Counted from the first letter of the stretch, positions 37,364 to 47,026 are shown. The stretch: DNA of 64,000 nt from Saprospiraceae bacterium (GCA_016711125.1 JADJTQ010000003.1:806001-870000); one strand, 5' to 3'. The notes: a model not told the origin generated them from the letters alone. Numbers and translations: made by a program.

Positions 37364-37371
37364 CAAAAGTA
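37364..37371 (-). promoter_or_regulatory. -7 box before the GNAT-like gene
   Basis: TACTTTTG on the minus strand fits TAnnTTTG. It implies a leader of about 75-80 nt that includes the hairpin at 37309-37342. Confidence 0.45.
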
Positions 37372-37395
37372 AAATGCTACAATCGTTAGTGGAAA

Positions 37396-37908
37396 TCAGG
37401 GTTTATCGCCGTTTTTTAGATAGTGTTCTTCAGCAGCAAATCTTAACTCATTGTAAAAAGTCTTTGGATCTTTAAATCCTTTGCTGATCCGGATTCTTTC
37501 ATGTTTTTCAGTCATAAAAATGATGCAGGGGTATGACATTTGACCATCACTCAGTACATATGCCAATTCATGCACACCATTGAGACCAGAAGCCATCCAT
37601 TTGAATTCTTTTCCATTCCAGTTGATGCTCTCCTTCTGTTCGGCATTTAGCTTTACGGCATAAAAATGTTCCTTGATGTAATGTGAAACGGCCGAATCGG
37701 AAAATGTCTCGCGATCCATCACTTTGCACCAAGTGCACCAGTCAGTAAATATATCAACCAGAAATTTCTTTTTATCTTGTTCATTAGCCTTGATCGCTTC
37801 TTCCCAAGACATCCACTCAATCTTCTCGCCTGAGTCAACTTCTTCGTTTACAACTTTATGACTGGATATCATAAAAGGAAGTGATAGACAGATAATTATA
37901 TATTTCAT
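37396..37908 (-). CDS. Exported thioredoxin-like protein
   Basis: The 170-residue product has a short hydrophobic start (YIIICLSLPFMISS, a weak signal peptide) and a thioredoxin fold with the redox motif DIFTDWCTWCKVMDRETF. Cys-Thr-Trp-Cys with the following Lys-Val-Met-Asp is typical of the DUF255/thioredoxin_7 type. The cis-Pro appears as MSYPCIIFM. It probably acts on periplasmic disulfides; the partner is unknown. Confidence 0.85.
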   Translation of the reverse strand: MKYIIICLSLPFMISSHKVVNEEVDSGEKIEWMSWEEAIKANEQDKKKFLVDIFTDWCTWCKVMDRETFSDSAVSHYIKEHFYAVKLNAEQKESINWNGKEFKWMASGLNGVHELAYVLSDGQMSYPCIIFMTEKHERIRISKGFKDPKTFYNELRFAAEEHYLKNGDKP

Positions 37909-37932
37909 ATTACTTGGATATGACGGTCTTTA

Positions 37933-37940
37933 CAAAGATA
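37933..37940 (-). promoter_or_regulatory. -7 box before the thioredoxin-like gene
   Basis: TATCTTTG on the minus strand, 25 bp before the ATG, an exact Bacteroidota box. Confidence 0.55.
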
Positions 37941-38013
37941 GCAGATCAATTGGCTTCTGAGTTAATTTTAACAGAGGCCTAACAGTTTAAACGCTATTTT
38001 GCATCTTTAGAAC

Positions 38014-38570
38014 ATGCAAAAACTAGTTGTTGCAATTGGAGGGGCCAGTGGGGCGATGTATGCCAGGCGAATACTTGAACGTCTGAAGGTGATTAAAGAT
38101 CAGTGTGAAGAGATCAATGTTGTCATTTCAGATAATGGAGTGGTTAACTGGCAATTGGAAATCGGCTCTTTTACGCCGACTGACTATCCATTTCGCTTTT
38201 TCGGTAATCGTGATTTTAGTGCCCCTTTTGCCTCCGGGTCTGCCAGGTTTGAGACGATGATCATCTGCCCCTGTTCGATGGGTCTTATCGGACGCATTGC
38301 TGGCGGAGTATCTACAGATCTGATTACCCGGGCAGCTGATGTGATATTGAAAGAACGAAGGAGGTTGATTTTAGTACCCAGGAGACTCCTTTCAGTCTTA
38401 TTCATTTGAAAAACATGAAGTTGGTTACCCAGGCAGGAGCGATTGTCTGTCCGGCCATCCCCTCTTTTTACAATCGTCCCCAAACCATTGAAGACTTGAT
38501 TGATACAGTGATTGACAGAGTCCTTGATTTGGCAGGATTGCAGATTGAAACTCAGAGATGGGGTGATTGA
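38014..38570 (+). CDS. ubiX: Flavin prenyltransferase UbiX (one frameshift)
   Basis: Makes prenyl-FMN, the cofactor of UbiD-type decarboxylases. The start VVAIGGASGAMYARRILERL is the FMN loop, and CPCSMGLIGRIAGGVSTDLITRAADV is the family core. The raw frame ends at 38409 after LVPRRLLS. A shift near 38380 restores LVPRETPFSLIHLKNMKLVTQAGAIVCPAIPSFYNRPQ and the C-terminus up to the TGA at 38568-38570. The rebuilt length of about 185 residues fits the family. No ubiD gene is adjacent. Confidence 0.92.
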
Positions 38571-38580
38571 TTGATTGATT

Positions 38581-39531
38581 TTAGGACTCAGATTTATACT
38601 CAGTCGGAGGGTGAATAGCTGACCTCTTTCGCTGCCTCAGATCACGATTCACGGCAATACTTGCATTCAATTCGAATCCCGCCAGCAAAATGAAGCTGTT
38701 CATCTGCATCCACAGGAGGATGACGATCAAAGCACCCAGTGATCCGTAAATACGGCTTTGGGTACCAAAGTTATCAATAATGTAGGTAAACGTGACCGAG
38801 GTCAGCAGACTGACCAATGTGGCCAAAGTGGTGCCGGGAGACATCATTCCGAATTTCTTTTTTAATGGTGGCCCAAATCGATAGATCATGCTGATCACAC
38901 TATAAAAAAGCAGTAATACGGCAAACCACTTAATGAAACTAACCACTAACAAATACCGTGCTCCACCGAATAGAAAACTGATGAGTTTGTTGCCGGCCAC
39001 GATCAATGTACCAGATACCAAAAATGAAAGTCCCACTAGCAGGGTGAGGCCAATAGCGATGCCTCGTTTTTTAATGAAACTCCGGGCCTTGAAGGACACC
39101 TCGTGCGATTTTTCAAAACCACGCATGAGAGAAAGCATGCCGCTTGATGCAAAAAAGAGAGCTAAGACAAAACCTAACGATAATAGTCCGCCATGAGGTA
39201 TCGAAGTCACACTTTCTACGGTCTCGAAAAGAAATGCATGAGCGCTGACCGGCATTATTTGCCTTATCGCACTTTTAATGACTTCGTCAAAATCCTGAAT
39301 GGGGATATAGGGTAAAAGGGTAAACATGAAAATGATTGAAGGAAAGAGGGAAAGGAAAAAGCTGTAAGCCATTGAATTGGCCCTGGTTCCAATATCCTCC
39401 CGCTTCAGCTCTCCCACAAGAAAAGTGAAAACATCCCATATGGGAATACCAAAGAAGCCGGGCAATGAATGCAAACGCATCCATTTGCGTACGATGGTAT
39501 ATGACCTTAGATACCATCGCTTACCCCACAT
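38581..39531 (-). CDS. YihY/BrkB-family inner-membrane protein
   Basis: The 316-residue protein has about six membrane helices and the family motifs RANSMAYSFFLSLFPSIIFMFTLLP near the start and GSLGALIVILLWMQMNSFILLAGFELNA near the end. Once called ribonuclease BN; the true function of the family is unsettled. It converges on ubiX with a 10-bp gap and lies 7 bp after the thioesterase gene. Confidence 0.9.
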   Translation of the reverse strand: MWGKRWYLRSYTIVRKWMRLHSLPGFFGIPIWDVFTFLVGELKREDIGTRANSMAYSFFLSLFPSIIFMFTLLPYIPIQDFDEVIKSAIRQIMPVSAHAFLFETVESVTSIPHGGLLSLGFVLALFFASSGMLSLMRGFEKSHEVSFKARSFIKKRGIAIGLTLLVGLSFLVSGTLIVAGNKLISFLFGGARYLLVVSFIKWFAVLLLFYSVISMIYRFGPPLKKKFGMMSPGTTLATLVSLLTSVTFTYIIDNFGTQSRIYGSLGALIVILLWMQMNSFILLAGFELNASIAVNRDLRQRKRSAIHPPTEYKSES

Positions 39532-39538
39532 GATTATT

Positions 39539-39946
39539 CTACGAAAAATAAGGCTCTAATTTATCAGTAATCGAATTTGGTGTTCTCATCTGAACACCGG
39601 TCGTTGCATCCTTAAAACAAAGGGTAATCTTGGCTTTGTTCAAAATCTGCCCTTTCTGGTTTTTTATAATAACATCAAAAACAATAAAACGGTCGGGTTT
39701 TTCTACGATCTGCGAGGTGATGGTTAACAAATCGTCATAGTGGGCCGGCGCTGTATACTTAGCTTCTAACCGTACTACGGGCATGATAATTCCTTGATCT
39801 TCCAGGTCCTTGTAAGTGAGACCCAGGGATCTAATGGCCTCAACCCGGCCTACCTCATAATATAGTGCATAGTGCCCATAATACACAAAGCCCATTTGGT
39901 CTGTCTCTCCGTAGCGCACTCTGATCTGCGTACTATGTACAAACAT
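39539..39946 (-). CDS. Acyl-CoA thioesterase (hot-dog fold, YbgC type)
   Basis: The 135-residue protein has the signature RVRYGETDQMGFVYYGHYALYYEVGRVEAIR, in which the Asp of TDQMG is the catalytic residue of the 4-hydroxybenzoyl-CoA thioesterase subgroup. It hydrolyses short- or medium-chain acyl-CoA or acyl-ACP; the precise substrate is unknown. It lies between the symporter gene (17 bp) and the YihY gene (7 bp) in one transcript. Confidence 0.88.
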   Translation of the reverse strand: MFVHSTQIRVRYGETDQMGFVYYGHYALYYEVGRVEAIRSLGLTYKDLEDQGIIMPVVRLEAKYTAPAHYDDLLTITSQIVEKPDRFIVFDVIIKNQKGQILNKAKITLCFKDATTGVQMRTPNSITDKLEPYFS

Positions 39947-39963
39947 TCAACAACAAGATTTTC

Positions 39964-41754
39964 CTAAATGATTTCTTTCCCTACTTTATTCCACATACGG
40001 AACAACAAAAATGCAGCAAAAGCGGCAATGACAAATAAAACCGTGGCAATGGATGGCTGTCCAAATAAAAGCTTACCCGTGGCAAACAAGAGCGAGTAGA
40101 CCATTGCTGTGGCAATCAGCATCGCCAGAATACCGCTTGGTAATGTCCATTTGACCTTTTTATCGACAATTTGGTCGCCTTCAGCGGCAGCACTGTCGAC
40201 AACCAATTTCCATCCATTGCCACCCGGTTGAATTCTCCGGTAAAAGTTGCGTAAGGTCTTTTGGGATTCGGGCTGGGTCAGGAAAGTAACTGAGATCCAG
40301 ATGATGGAGGTAATGCCAACGATCAGTGGAAAACGCCAGTAGGGCGCCCAAGCTGAAGGAAAGATATTCGTAAATACAAAAATGAAAGAAATAATACCAG
40401 AAGAAAACATCGCAGCGATTTCACTCCAGGCATTAATTCGCCACCAGAACCATCTAAGTAAAAAGATGAGCCCGGTGCCGGCTCCAAACATTAGAATAAA
40501 TTCGAAAATTTGTAAAGCATTTTGCATGACCAGGGCCATTATGGCAGCCAGGAACATCAGAATAAAAGTCGTAATCCGGCCAGCTAACACAAACTCTTTT
40601 TCAGAGGCTTCAGGGCGGATAAAACGCTTGTAGAAATCATTAACCAGGTAGGAGGCGCCCCAGTTGAGATGTGTCGAAATGGTTGACATAAAGGCGGCAA
40701 TCAAAGCTGCCAAAACCAAGCCTAGTAATCCAGCCGGAAGGAATGTCAACATAGCTGGATAGGCCATATCGTGACCTATTTTACCTTCCGCAACATTTGG
40801 GAAAGCACTCCTTAGACTGTCAAGATCCGGAAAAACAATGAGGGAAGCCAAAGCGACTAAAATCCACGGCCAGGGTCGAAGCGCGTAGTGCAAAATGTTG
40901 AAGAAAAACGTGGCTCCCATCGCATGGTTTTCGTTCTTTGAAGCCAACATCCTTTGAGCTATATAGCCACCCCCTCCAGGTTCCGAGCCGGGATACCAGG
41001 CTGCCCACCACTGGACCGCCAATGGAATAATGACCAAAGAAATCAAAACATCACGATTGTTAAAATCAGGTAATATGGCTATTTTATCGATCACTGCTTC
41101 ATGAGTCAATAGCCCCGAAAGGCCGCCGACATCCGGATGGTTGATCGCCACTACCGCTGCTCCGATTGACCCGATCATGGCCACAAAAAACAATACAAAA
41201 TCAGTATATACTACACCCTTGAACCCTCCAAGCGAACTAAAAATCACAGTAACTACAGCCGCCAGACCAATCGTTTGTATCGGACTGAGATCGAGCATTA
41301 CCGCCCCAATCTTAATGGCCGCAAGTGAAACGGCAGACATGGCCAATACGTTGAAAACCAGGCCTAAAAATAAAGCCCTGAATCCTCTTAAGAAGCGAGC
41401 CGGAAAACCACCATATCGCAACTCGTAAAACTCGATATCCGTTGTTACGCTGGATTTGCGCCACAATTTGGCATAGACAAATACAGTGAGCATTCCGGTA
41501 AGGAGAAAAACCCACCAAATCCAGTTTCCAGATACCCCATTTTGACGTACTATGTCGGTGACCAAATTAGGTGTATCCGTTGAGAAAGTTGTTGCCACCA
41601 TCGACATACCCAACAGCCACCATGGCATACTTCGTCCGGAAAGAAAGAATTCGTCCGTGCTTTGACCCGATGAGCGAGAAACGTAAAGACCAATGGCCAG
41701 GGTGATGGCGAAAAAGAACAGTATTATTGCAATGTCAATAGTGGCCAGAGTCAT
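39964..41754 (-). CDS. Sodium:solute symporter (SSS family)
   Basis: Sodium-driven uptake protein with about 13-14 membrane helices in 596 residues. MTLATIDIAIILFFFAITLAIGLYVSR is helix 1, SGRSMPWWLLGMSMVATTFSTDTPN is the conserved helix 1-2 stretch, and GGFKGVVYTDFVLFFVAM the sodium-site region. The ATG at 41754 is chosen because the 51 residues before it (from 41907) are not family-like and overlap the divergent gene's leader. The substrate (sugar, amino acid or other) cannot be read. Confidence 0.9.
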   Translation of the reverse strand: MTLATIDIAIILFFFAITLAIGLYVSRSSGQSTDEFFLSGRSMPWWLLGMSMVATTFSTDTPNLVTDIVRQNGVSGNWIWWVFLLTGMLTVFVYAKLWRKSSVTTDIEFYELRYGGFPARFLRGFRALFLGLVFNVLAMSAVSLAAIKIGAVMLDLSPIQTIGLAAVVTVIFSSLGGFKGVVYTDFVLFFVAMIGSIGAAVVAINHPDVGGLSGLLTHEAVIDKIAILPDFNNRDVLISLVIIPLAVQWWAAWYPGSEPGGGGYIAQRMLASKNENHAMGATFFFNILHYALRPWPWILVALASLIVFPDLDSLRSAFPNVAEGKIGHDMAYPAMLTFLPAGLLGLVLAALIAAFMSTISTHLNWGASYLVNDFYKRFIRPEASEKEFVLAGRITTFILMFLAAIMALVMQNALQIFEFILMFGAGTGLIFLLRWFWWRINAWSEIAAMFSSGIISFIFVFTNIFPSAWAPYWRFPLIVGITSIIWISVTFLTQPESQKTLRNFYRRIQPGGNGWKLVVDSAAAEGDQIVDKKVKWTLPSGILAMLIATAMVYSLLFATGKLLFGQPSIATVLFVIAAFAAFLLFRMWNKVGKEII

Positions 41755-41913
41755 TTGTCGGTAGTGTTTGGTTTTCGAATTATGCGGAAATCGCTTCAAT
41801 ATACACAATTGGCTGTTTATAGCGAGGGTGCGATTTACCAGTTGTGTTTGGCACAAAGTTAGCGTGATAAGTGAGTCTGCCCAAAGATGGACCCTGGGAT
41901 AGTTCACGCAAAG

Positions 41914-41943
41914 TTTTGATATCCTTTGAGCTTTCTATCTTTG
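41914..41943 (+). promoter_or_regulatory. Promoter of the nucleotidyltransferase gene
   Basis: TTTTG at 41914-41918 and TATCTTTG at 41936-41943, 17 bp apart, the best match to the Bacteroidota consensus in the window. It lies 26 bp before the ATG at 41970. Confidence 0.7.
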
Positions 41944-41969
41944 TGCCCAATTTTCGAAATTTCAAAATT

Positions 41970-42884
41970 ATGAGTCAAGATATAAGTTTGTTGGTCCTGG
42001 CTGCCGGGATGGGAAGTCGTTATGGTGGCCTCAAGCAGTTGGATGCACTGGGACCTCATGGTGAAACTATTTTAGAATACTCGATCTATGATGCGGTACA
42101 GGCAGGTTTTACAAAAGTTGTTTTCGTAATCAGAGATCATTTCGAAAAGGATTTTCGTGAAAAGGTCGGAGACCGCTTTGCCGGAAAGATCGAGGTGCAA
42201 TATGTACATCAACATGTTAACCCAGTCATTGAAGGGATTGCTAATCTACCGGTTCGGGAAAAACCATGGGGTACCTCGCAAGCGGTCCTGGTCGCCAAAG
42301 AAGTGATTCAGGAGCCTTTTGGGGTGATTAATGCAGATGACTATTATGGGCAGCAATGTTTTGCCACCTTGGGTAAATTCCTGAAAGAAGGGGCTAATGC
42401 GCAGACTTATGCAATGGTCGGATACACACTGGTCAATACCCTATCAGAGCAAGGGCATGTGAACAGAGGAGTCTGCAAGACGGATCAGGAAGGAAATTTG
42501 GCTTCGGTGGAAGAGATTCTGAAAATTCGATTTTCCGGTGATCAGATCATTCATGGTGATGTGTCCGGACAGGTGCTTTCGGAAAATACCATAGTAAGTA
42601 TGAATTTCTGGGGATTTCACCCCACTATTTTTCAGGAATTGGAAGAAGGTTTTAAAAAGTTTGTTAGAAACAATATCGATAATCCCAAAGCTGAATATTA
42701 CATTCCGCTTATCATTGATGATCTGATCAAATCAAAAAAAGTAAAAGTCAAAGTGTTGCATTCTGAAGACCAGTGGTATGGAGTAACCTACCGGGAGGAT
42801 GCAGAACAGGTCAAAAAAGCCTTTAGTCAGTTTGCTAAAGAGGGTAAGTACCCGAGCCCACTCTGGCCGAATAACGTGAAGTAA
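41970..42884 (+). CDS. Sugar-phosphate nucleotidyltransferase family protein
   Basis: The 304-residue protein has the NTP-binding motif LVLAAGMGSRYGGLKQLDALG and the metal-binding INADDYYGQQ. The C-terminal half (SEDQWYGVTYREDAEQVKKAF) is as in NTP_transferase proteins of unknown sugar specificity. The ATG at 41970 follows an exact promoter; the frame extension to 41871 overlaps it. It is 4 bp upstream of the NDH-2 gene. Confidence 0.85.
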   Translation: MSQDISLLVLAAGMGSRYGGLKQLDALGPHGETILEYSIYDAVQAGFTKVVFVIRDHFEKDFREKVGDRFAGKIEVQYVHQHVNPVIEGIANLPVREKPWGTSQAVLVAKEVIQEPFGVINADDYYGQQCFATLGKFLKEGANAQTYAMVGYTLVNTLSEQGHVNRGVCKTDQEGNLASVEEILKIRFSGDQIIHGDVSGQVLSENTIVSMNFWGFHPTIFQELEEGFKKFVRNNIDNPKAEYYIPLIIDDLIKSKKVKVKVLHSEDQWYGVTYREDAEQVKKAFSQFAKEGKYPSPLWPNNVK

Positions 42885-42888
42885 TCCG

Positions 42889-44181
42889 ATGGCTTTTAAT
42901 ATTCCAGAAACCGGTCAGGAACGTGTTGTAGTTGTTGGAGCTGGATTTGCTGGCTTGAAACTAGCGAGATCATTGGTTAAATCGAAGTATCAGATCGTCT
43001 TAATCGACCGGAATAATTACCATCAATTTCAGCCATTATTTTATCAAGTCGCAATGGCAGGTCTCGAGCCGTCTTCGATCAGTTTTCCATTGCGTAAAAT
43101 TTTTCAGAGAGCTAATAATGTTTCGATCAGATATGCCGAAATCGAGCGTATCGATCTGATTGAGAAACGTGTCTATGCAGATTTGGGTTATCTTAATTTT
43201 GATAAATTGGTCATCTGCACCGGGGCTACTACCAATTTTTTTGGCAATAAGGTTTTAGAGGATCTTACCTACCCAATGAAGTCAATCGGCGAAGCATTGG
43301 ATATTCGCAATGCGATTCTGACCGATTATGAAAGAGCTCTTTCTATCAGAGATTTTGATGAAAGGCAAGAGTTAATCGATATTGTTGTGGTGGGAGGGGG
43401 TGCCACTGGTGTTGAAGTAGCCGGAGCACTGGCAGAAATGAAGAAGTACATTCTTCCAAAAGACTATCGCGAGCTACCTTATGGAGAGGTTGATATCTAT
43501 CTTATTCATGCGGGTGCTGAACTTTTGCCAGGTATGTCGGCGCAGGCTTCTGCTAATTCGCTAAAATATTTGCAGGAACTTGGGGTTCAGGTGATTTTGC
43601 AAAAAAGGGTACAAAGATTTGATGGTGATTTCGTGTATACCGATGATGGCAATAAAATCAGATGTGGAAAAGTAATTTGGGCCGCAGGTATTGTCTGCCC
43701 GGTTATTTCCGGCGTTTCTGATGAACTGCTCGGAAGAGGGAAGCGCCTCAAGGTCAATCGGCAACTGCAGCTGATTAATTACCCCGATATATTTGCGATT
43801 GGAGATGCAGCCATTGTGCTCGATGATCCCGATTATCCGGATGGTCATCCTCAAGTGGCGCAGACCGCGATCCAAATGGCCAAAGTACTTGGAAGAAATC
43901 TTAAAACCAACTCTAAATCAAATTGGAAAATATTTACCTACCGCGACTTGGGTTCCATGGCGACGATTGGAAGAAATCGGGCGGTGGTTGATCTTCCGTC
44001 TCTGCGACTAAGAGGCTTTATCGCTTGGGTGGTTTGGCTTGTTGTTCACCTTTATTCGTTGTTGGGTGTTCGGAACAAAGTCATTGTCTTTTTAAATTGG
44101 GTTTGGAATTATTTCACCTATGATCAATCGCTGCGATTGATCATTCGTCCCAGGAAGACCAGGAGACCGGAGGATACCTAG
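42889..44181 (+). CDS. ndh: Type II NADH:quinone oxidoreductase
   Basis: Single-subunit, non-proton-pumping NADH dehydrogenase at the inner face of the membrane. The FAD loop is VVVVGAGFAGLKLARSL, the NADH loop is DIVVVGGGATGVEVAGALAEM, and the quinone-site stretch is HPQVAQTAIQMAKVLGRNL. A C-terminal amphipathic/hydrophobic part (FIAWVVWLVVHLYSLLGVRNK) gives membrane attachment. At 430 residues it has the usual length. Confidence 0.92.
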   Translation: MAFNIPETGQERVVVVGAGFAGLKLARSLVKSKYQIVLIDRNNYHQFQPLFYQVAMAGLEPSSISFPLRKIFQRANNVSIRYAEIERIDLIEKRVYADLGYLNFDKLVICTGATTNFFGNKVLEDLTYPMKSIGEALDIRNAILTDYERALSIRDFDERQELIDIVVVGGGATGVEVAGALAEMKKYILPKDYRELPYGEVDIYLIHAGAELLPGMSAQASANSLKYLQELGVQVILQKRVQRFDGDFVYTDDGNKIRCGKVIWAAGIVCPVISGVSDELLGRGKRLKVNRQLQLINYPDIFAIGDAAIVLDDPDYPDGHPQVAQTAIQMAKVLGRNLKTNSKSNWKIFTYRDLGSMATIGRNRAVVDLPSLRLRGFIAWVVWLVVHLYSLLGVRNKVIVFLNWVWNYFTYDQSLRLIIRPRKTRRPEDT

Positions 44182-44536
44182 TATCACCATGCTTTTACGA
44201 CAAATAAATTCATAGCCTACTGCGTTGCGCTCTATCGTGTTACGTATTATGTTTGGATTTATGTAATTGAAGTTTATTCCAGGTCGGATTAACTGGCAAA
44301 GAATTTGCAAAAGGCATAGACAGTAATAGATATCCCACCGATATTTATATACACCCGCACCTGAGTATCCTGTCTTCAAAAACTGAATTGAACCCAGTTT
44401 TTTAGTTTACCGACAAACAAACTTATTATCAGCAATTAGGCCTTTTAATGCTTTAGAGAAAGATTGCTACTTCTTAGGAGGTATCGGTCTGGACTGAAAC
44501 AAACCAGGTTGTCCATGGTCTAATTGTTTTGCATTG
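44182..44536. other. Intergenic region, no gene seen
   Basis: 355 bp between two co-directional genes. The only structure noticed is the weak terminator at 44378-44403; no promoter box was clear. Confidence 0.45.
44378..44403 (+). terminator. Possible terminator after ndh
   Basis: AAAAACTG pairs with CAGTTTTTT around a 9-base loop and ends in a T-run. The stem is AT-rich and lies about 200 bp after the stop codon, so confidence is modest. Confidence 0.4.
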
Positions 44537-46288
44537 ATGTCGACTATGGAAGAACAAAGATTTGTTCGGCCCTTTGCCACTTTGTTGATGGCAATGACCA
44601 GTTGTATTTCGCTGGCAACTACTATTGTGCCTTATGCTAATCTTGGTAGCCTGGCCGATCGAAGTGATGCCCTGGTGATGGCCCGTGTAATTAGAAATTA
44701 TGAACATTCCGAGAATGGTCAAACCTTATTTAAATATAGATTGATCGTCGAGGAAAATTTAAAAGGATCTCTTCAAGAAGGAGATGAATTTGATGTCCAG
44801 AAATGGGAAAAATTGATTGACGAAAGATGGATAACAATGTGGGGTGATTTAGATTTTTACACGAATGCCAGGTACTTATTGTTTCTGGAGCGTCAAAGCG
44901 AAAATTTATATCATCCTCTTTGTTATTCCTATTATGTCTTTGAAGAGATTTCAAAAGAAGGAGAAACTTATATAGTACCCTCTCCCGAGTCCCGGGAATT
45001 CGAGTTGATTAATGTGAATGATGCGGAGCCTCTATACGTCTATCTAAAAGACCCCTTGATTAATCAATTGACCGATTACATGGCCGGATTAAAAGGTTGG
45101 TCTTCTGACGTGGCAAGAACCACTTTGGATCCTGAAACGTTGATCTCATCCTCCAATAAGCGCTCGACTCCGGAAAGTTGTGCTTTTCTGACGGTGAATC
45201 AAAGGAGTCTTCGCTGGAACAACTCACCTGGTCAAGGCGTAAAGATTTACTACAGCGGTTCGGGCGCCGGTGGATGCAGCTCTTCGGTAGCCCAGGTGCA
45301 GCAAGCGGTGCTTGATATTTCGGAGGCCTATGAAGGCGTTGAAATTTCAAGCGGAGGTAGCACTTCTTTTGTTCCTGGTTGTAGTGATGCTACGGCAGTC
45401 GGGCCCGACTTTCGCTCTTTCATGGATGACAAATTAGGTGGATTTCGCAATGTGATCATTCAGTTTGATGACCCTTGCAACGAGATTTCAGACCTGAAGT
45501 TATGTGGAGGCATCCTGGCATTAGGGGGTGTCTATGGGGTTGGAACTCATGGCTTTATGAATGAAACTTGGGCAACGGCAAAATATGGATATGTCATCCT
45601 TAATAATGGAGTTGGAGTGTGCAAGTGTCACAATCTAAGACAGATACTATCGCATGAACTCACACACTCACTTGGTCTAGGTCATATATCGGGATCATAT
45701 GGTTATGCCAATATGAATCCGGACTGCTGTCAGGCTATCAGCTCGATTGATAAAACCTGTGTCGATTATTCGTATCCTCCGGGGAATTCTCCAGGCCTGT
45801 TGCCGGTTGAACTAGTCAATTTTGAAAAAAACTCCGATCAAGTAAATAATAAAGTGTTCTGGGAAACTACCAGTGTGCATGATGCTGATAAGTTAAATAA
45901 AAAAACAAGTAATCCAGATTGGTTTTTTCGATCTAATGGGGAAGTCTCCTCTCAAGAAGATAGGGTACAAGGTCAGCATTTTCATGGAGTTGATAATAAT
46001 CCAACTGTCACAAATGATTATCCATTGCGATCAATTGAATATGGTATTTCGGAATCGAAACCACAGGTGTACCCAACTGTCGCAAATGATTTCATTAATA
46101 TACGAATCCCCAATCTCCAAAAAGAGACAATACTGAATGTTTTTTCCATTTCCGGAAAACAAATCGGGGATACAAAACAAGGTAAGGACTATACACAACT
46201 TGCAGTCGACTTCCTACCAGCCGGATGGTATTATTTGCAAATCGAAAATCGAAATTATTCTGAGATATTTAGATTTTATAAAACCTGA
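44537..46288 (+). CDS. Exported metzincin-like zinc protease with T9SS tail
   Basis: The 583-residue protein starts with a signal sequence (FATLLMAMTSCISLATT), then a domain of unknown type. The zinc motif HELTHSLGLGHIS (HExxHxxGxxH form) lies in the middle of the protein and is followed by YGYANMNPDCCQ, whose Met could be the metzincin Met-turn. A linker (LLPVELVNFE...VFWETTS) leads to a T9SS sorting domain (VYPTVANDFINIRI to the end). The cysteine-rich surroundings (CKCHN, DCCQ) suggest disulfides. The linker is poorly conserved and may hide compensated indels. The first ATG (44537) is chosen; 44546 is possible. Confidence 0.78.
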   Translation: MSTMEEQRFVRPFATLLMAMTSCISLATTIVPYANLGSLADRSDALVMARVIRNYEHSENGQTLFKYRLIVEENLKGSLQEGDEFDVQKWEKLIDERWITMWGDLDFYTNARYLLFLERQSENLYHPLCYSYYVFEEISKEGETYIVPSPESREFELINVNDAEPLYVYLKDPLINQLTDYMAGLKGWSSDVARTTLDPETLISSSNKRSTPESCAFLTVNQRSLRWNNSPGQGVKIYYSGSGAGGCSSSVAQVQQAVLDISEAYEGVEISSGGSTSFVPGCSDATAVGPDFRSFMDDKLGGFRNVIIQFDDPCNEISDLKLCGGILALGGVYGVGTHGFMNETWATAKYGYVILNNGVGVCKCHNLRQILSHELTHSLGLGHISGSYGYANMNPDCCQAISSIDKTCVDYSYPPGNSPGLLPVELVNFEKNSDQVNNKVFWETTSVHDADKLNKKTSNPDWFFRSNGEVSSQEDRVQGQHFHGVDNNPTVTNDYPLRSIEYGISESKPQVYPTVANDFINIRIPNLQKETILNVFSISGKQIGDTKQGKDYTQLAVDFLPAGWYYLQIENRNYSEIFRFYKT

Positions 46289-46326
46289 TTCAAGGTAATT
46301 AAGAGGTACCAGACCATGGGTAATGC

Positions 46327-46359
46327 AAAGGGGTGAACATAGTAATATGTCACCCCTTT
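46327..46359. terminator. Bidirectional terminator
   Basis: Perfect 10-bp inverted repeat AAAGGGGTGA / TCACCCCTTT around 13 bases, located between the stops of two convergent genes (46288 and 46383). Confidence 0.8.
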
Positions 46360-46382
46360 CACCTTCTTAGATCTATGATTAA

Positions 46383-46976
46383 TTATTGAAGAACTAACTT
46401 CACATTTAGAGTAAACTCATCATAAATAGTTTTGTCTCCCAGGTTTTCAAAAAAGCTGCCACTGCCATAACGTACATCGTATTCCGAACGGTCTACGACC
46501 ACATCTGCCGTTGCTACCTGCATTCCGTTATCAGAAGTGATCTGGGCATTAAATTTTACGGGTTTGGTAATCCCTTTAATGGTAAGATCAGCAACAACCT
46601 TATAGCTGCCTTCGGTGCCTCGATACACAACGCTCGTGATATCAAGGTCAGCAGTAGGGTACTCAGCTACGTTAAAGAAGTCAGCTGATTTTAAATGACC
46701 TTCTAATTTAGGCTGACTATCTTTTCCAGCCAGGTCAACATTGGCGATGCTCGTCATGTCGATGGCAAATGAACCACCTTTCAACATCCCACCTTCCATC
46801 ATTAATGATCCTTCCTTTAGTTTAATGGTTCCATGGTGTGATCCGGTGACTTTTTTTCCAGTCCAGATCACTTCACTTTTTGTAACGTCAACCTTGGCAA
46901 CATCTACTGGGGTAGTGGTAAATGCACTCAAAAACAGAGCGCTGAAAGCGAGTAGAGAGAAAGCAACTTTTTTCAT
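46383..46976 (-). CDS. YceI-family lipid-binding periplasmic protein
   Basis: The 197-residue product has a signal peptide (MKKVAFSLLAFSALFLSAF) and the YceI lipocalin-like barrel: SEVIWTGKKVTGSHHGTIKL, HLKSADFFNVAEYPTADLDI, and VVDRSEYDVRYGSGSFFENL near the end. The family binds isoprenoid or lipid ligands in the periplasm. It is 50 bp downstream of a MarR gene in the same direction, a common pairing. Confidence 0.92.
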   Translation of the reverse strand: MKKVAFSLLAFSALFLSAFTTTPVDVAKVDVTKSEVIWTGKKVTGSHHGTIKLKEGSLMMEGGMLKGGSFAIDMTSIANVDLAGKDSQPKLEGHLKSADFFNVAEYPTADLDITSVVYRGTEGSYKVVADLTIKGITKPVKFNAQITSDNGMQVATADVVVDRSEYDVRYGSGSFFENLGDKTIYDEFTLNVKLVLQ

Positions 46977-47026
46977 AATACTTAAATGTTTGTAATTGTT
47001 AATTATAAAATAGATAACTGAAAATT

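Noticed and set aside
39964..41907. Longer symporter reading from 41907
   Set aside because: The extra 51 residues are not membrane-like, and they overlap the divergent gene's leader. The ATG at 41754 starts the first family helix.
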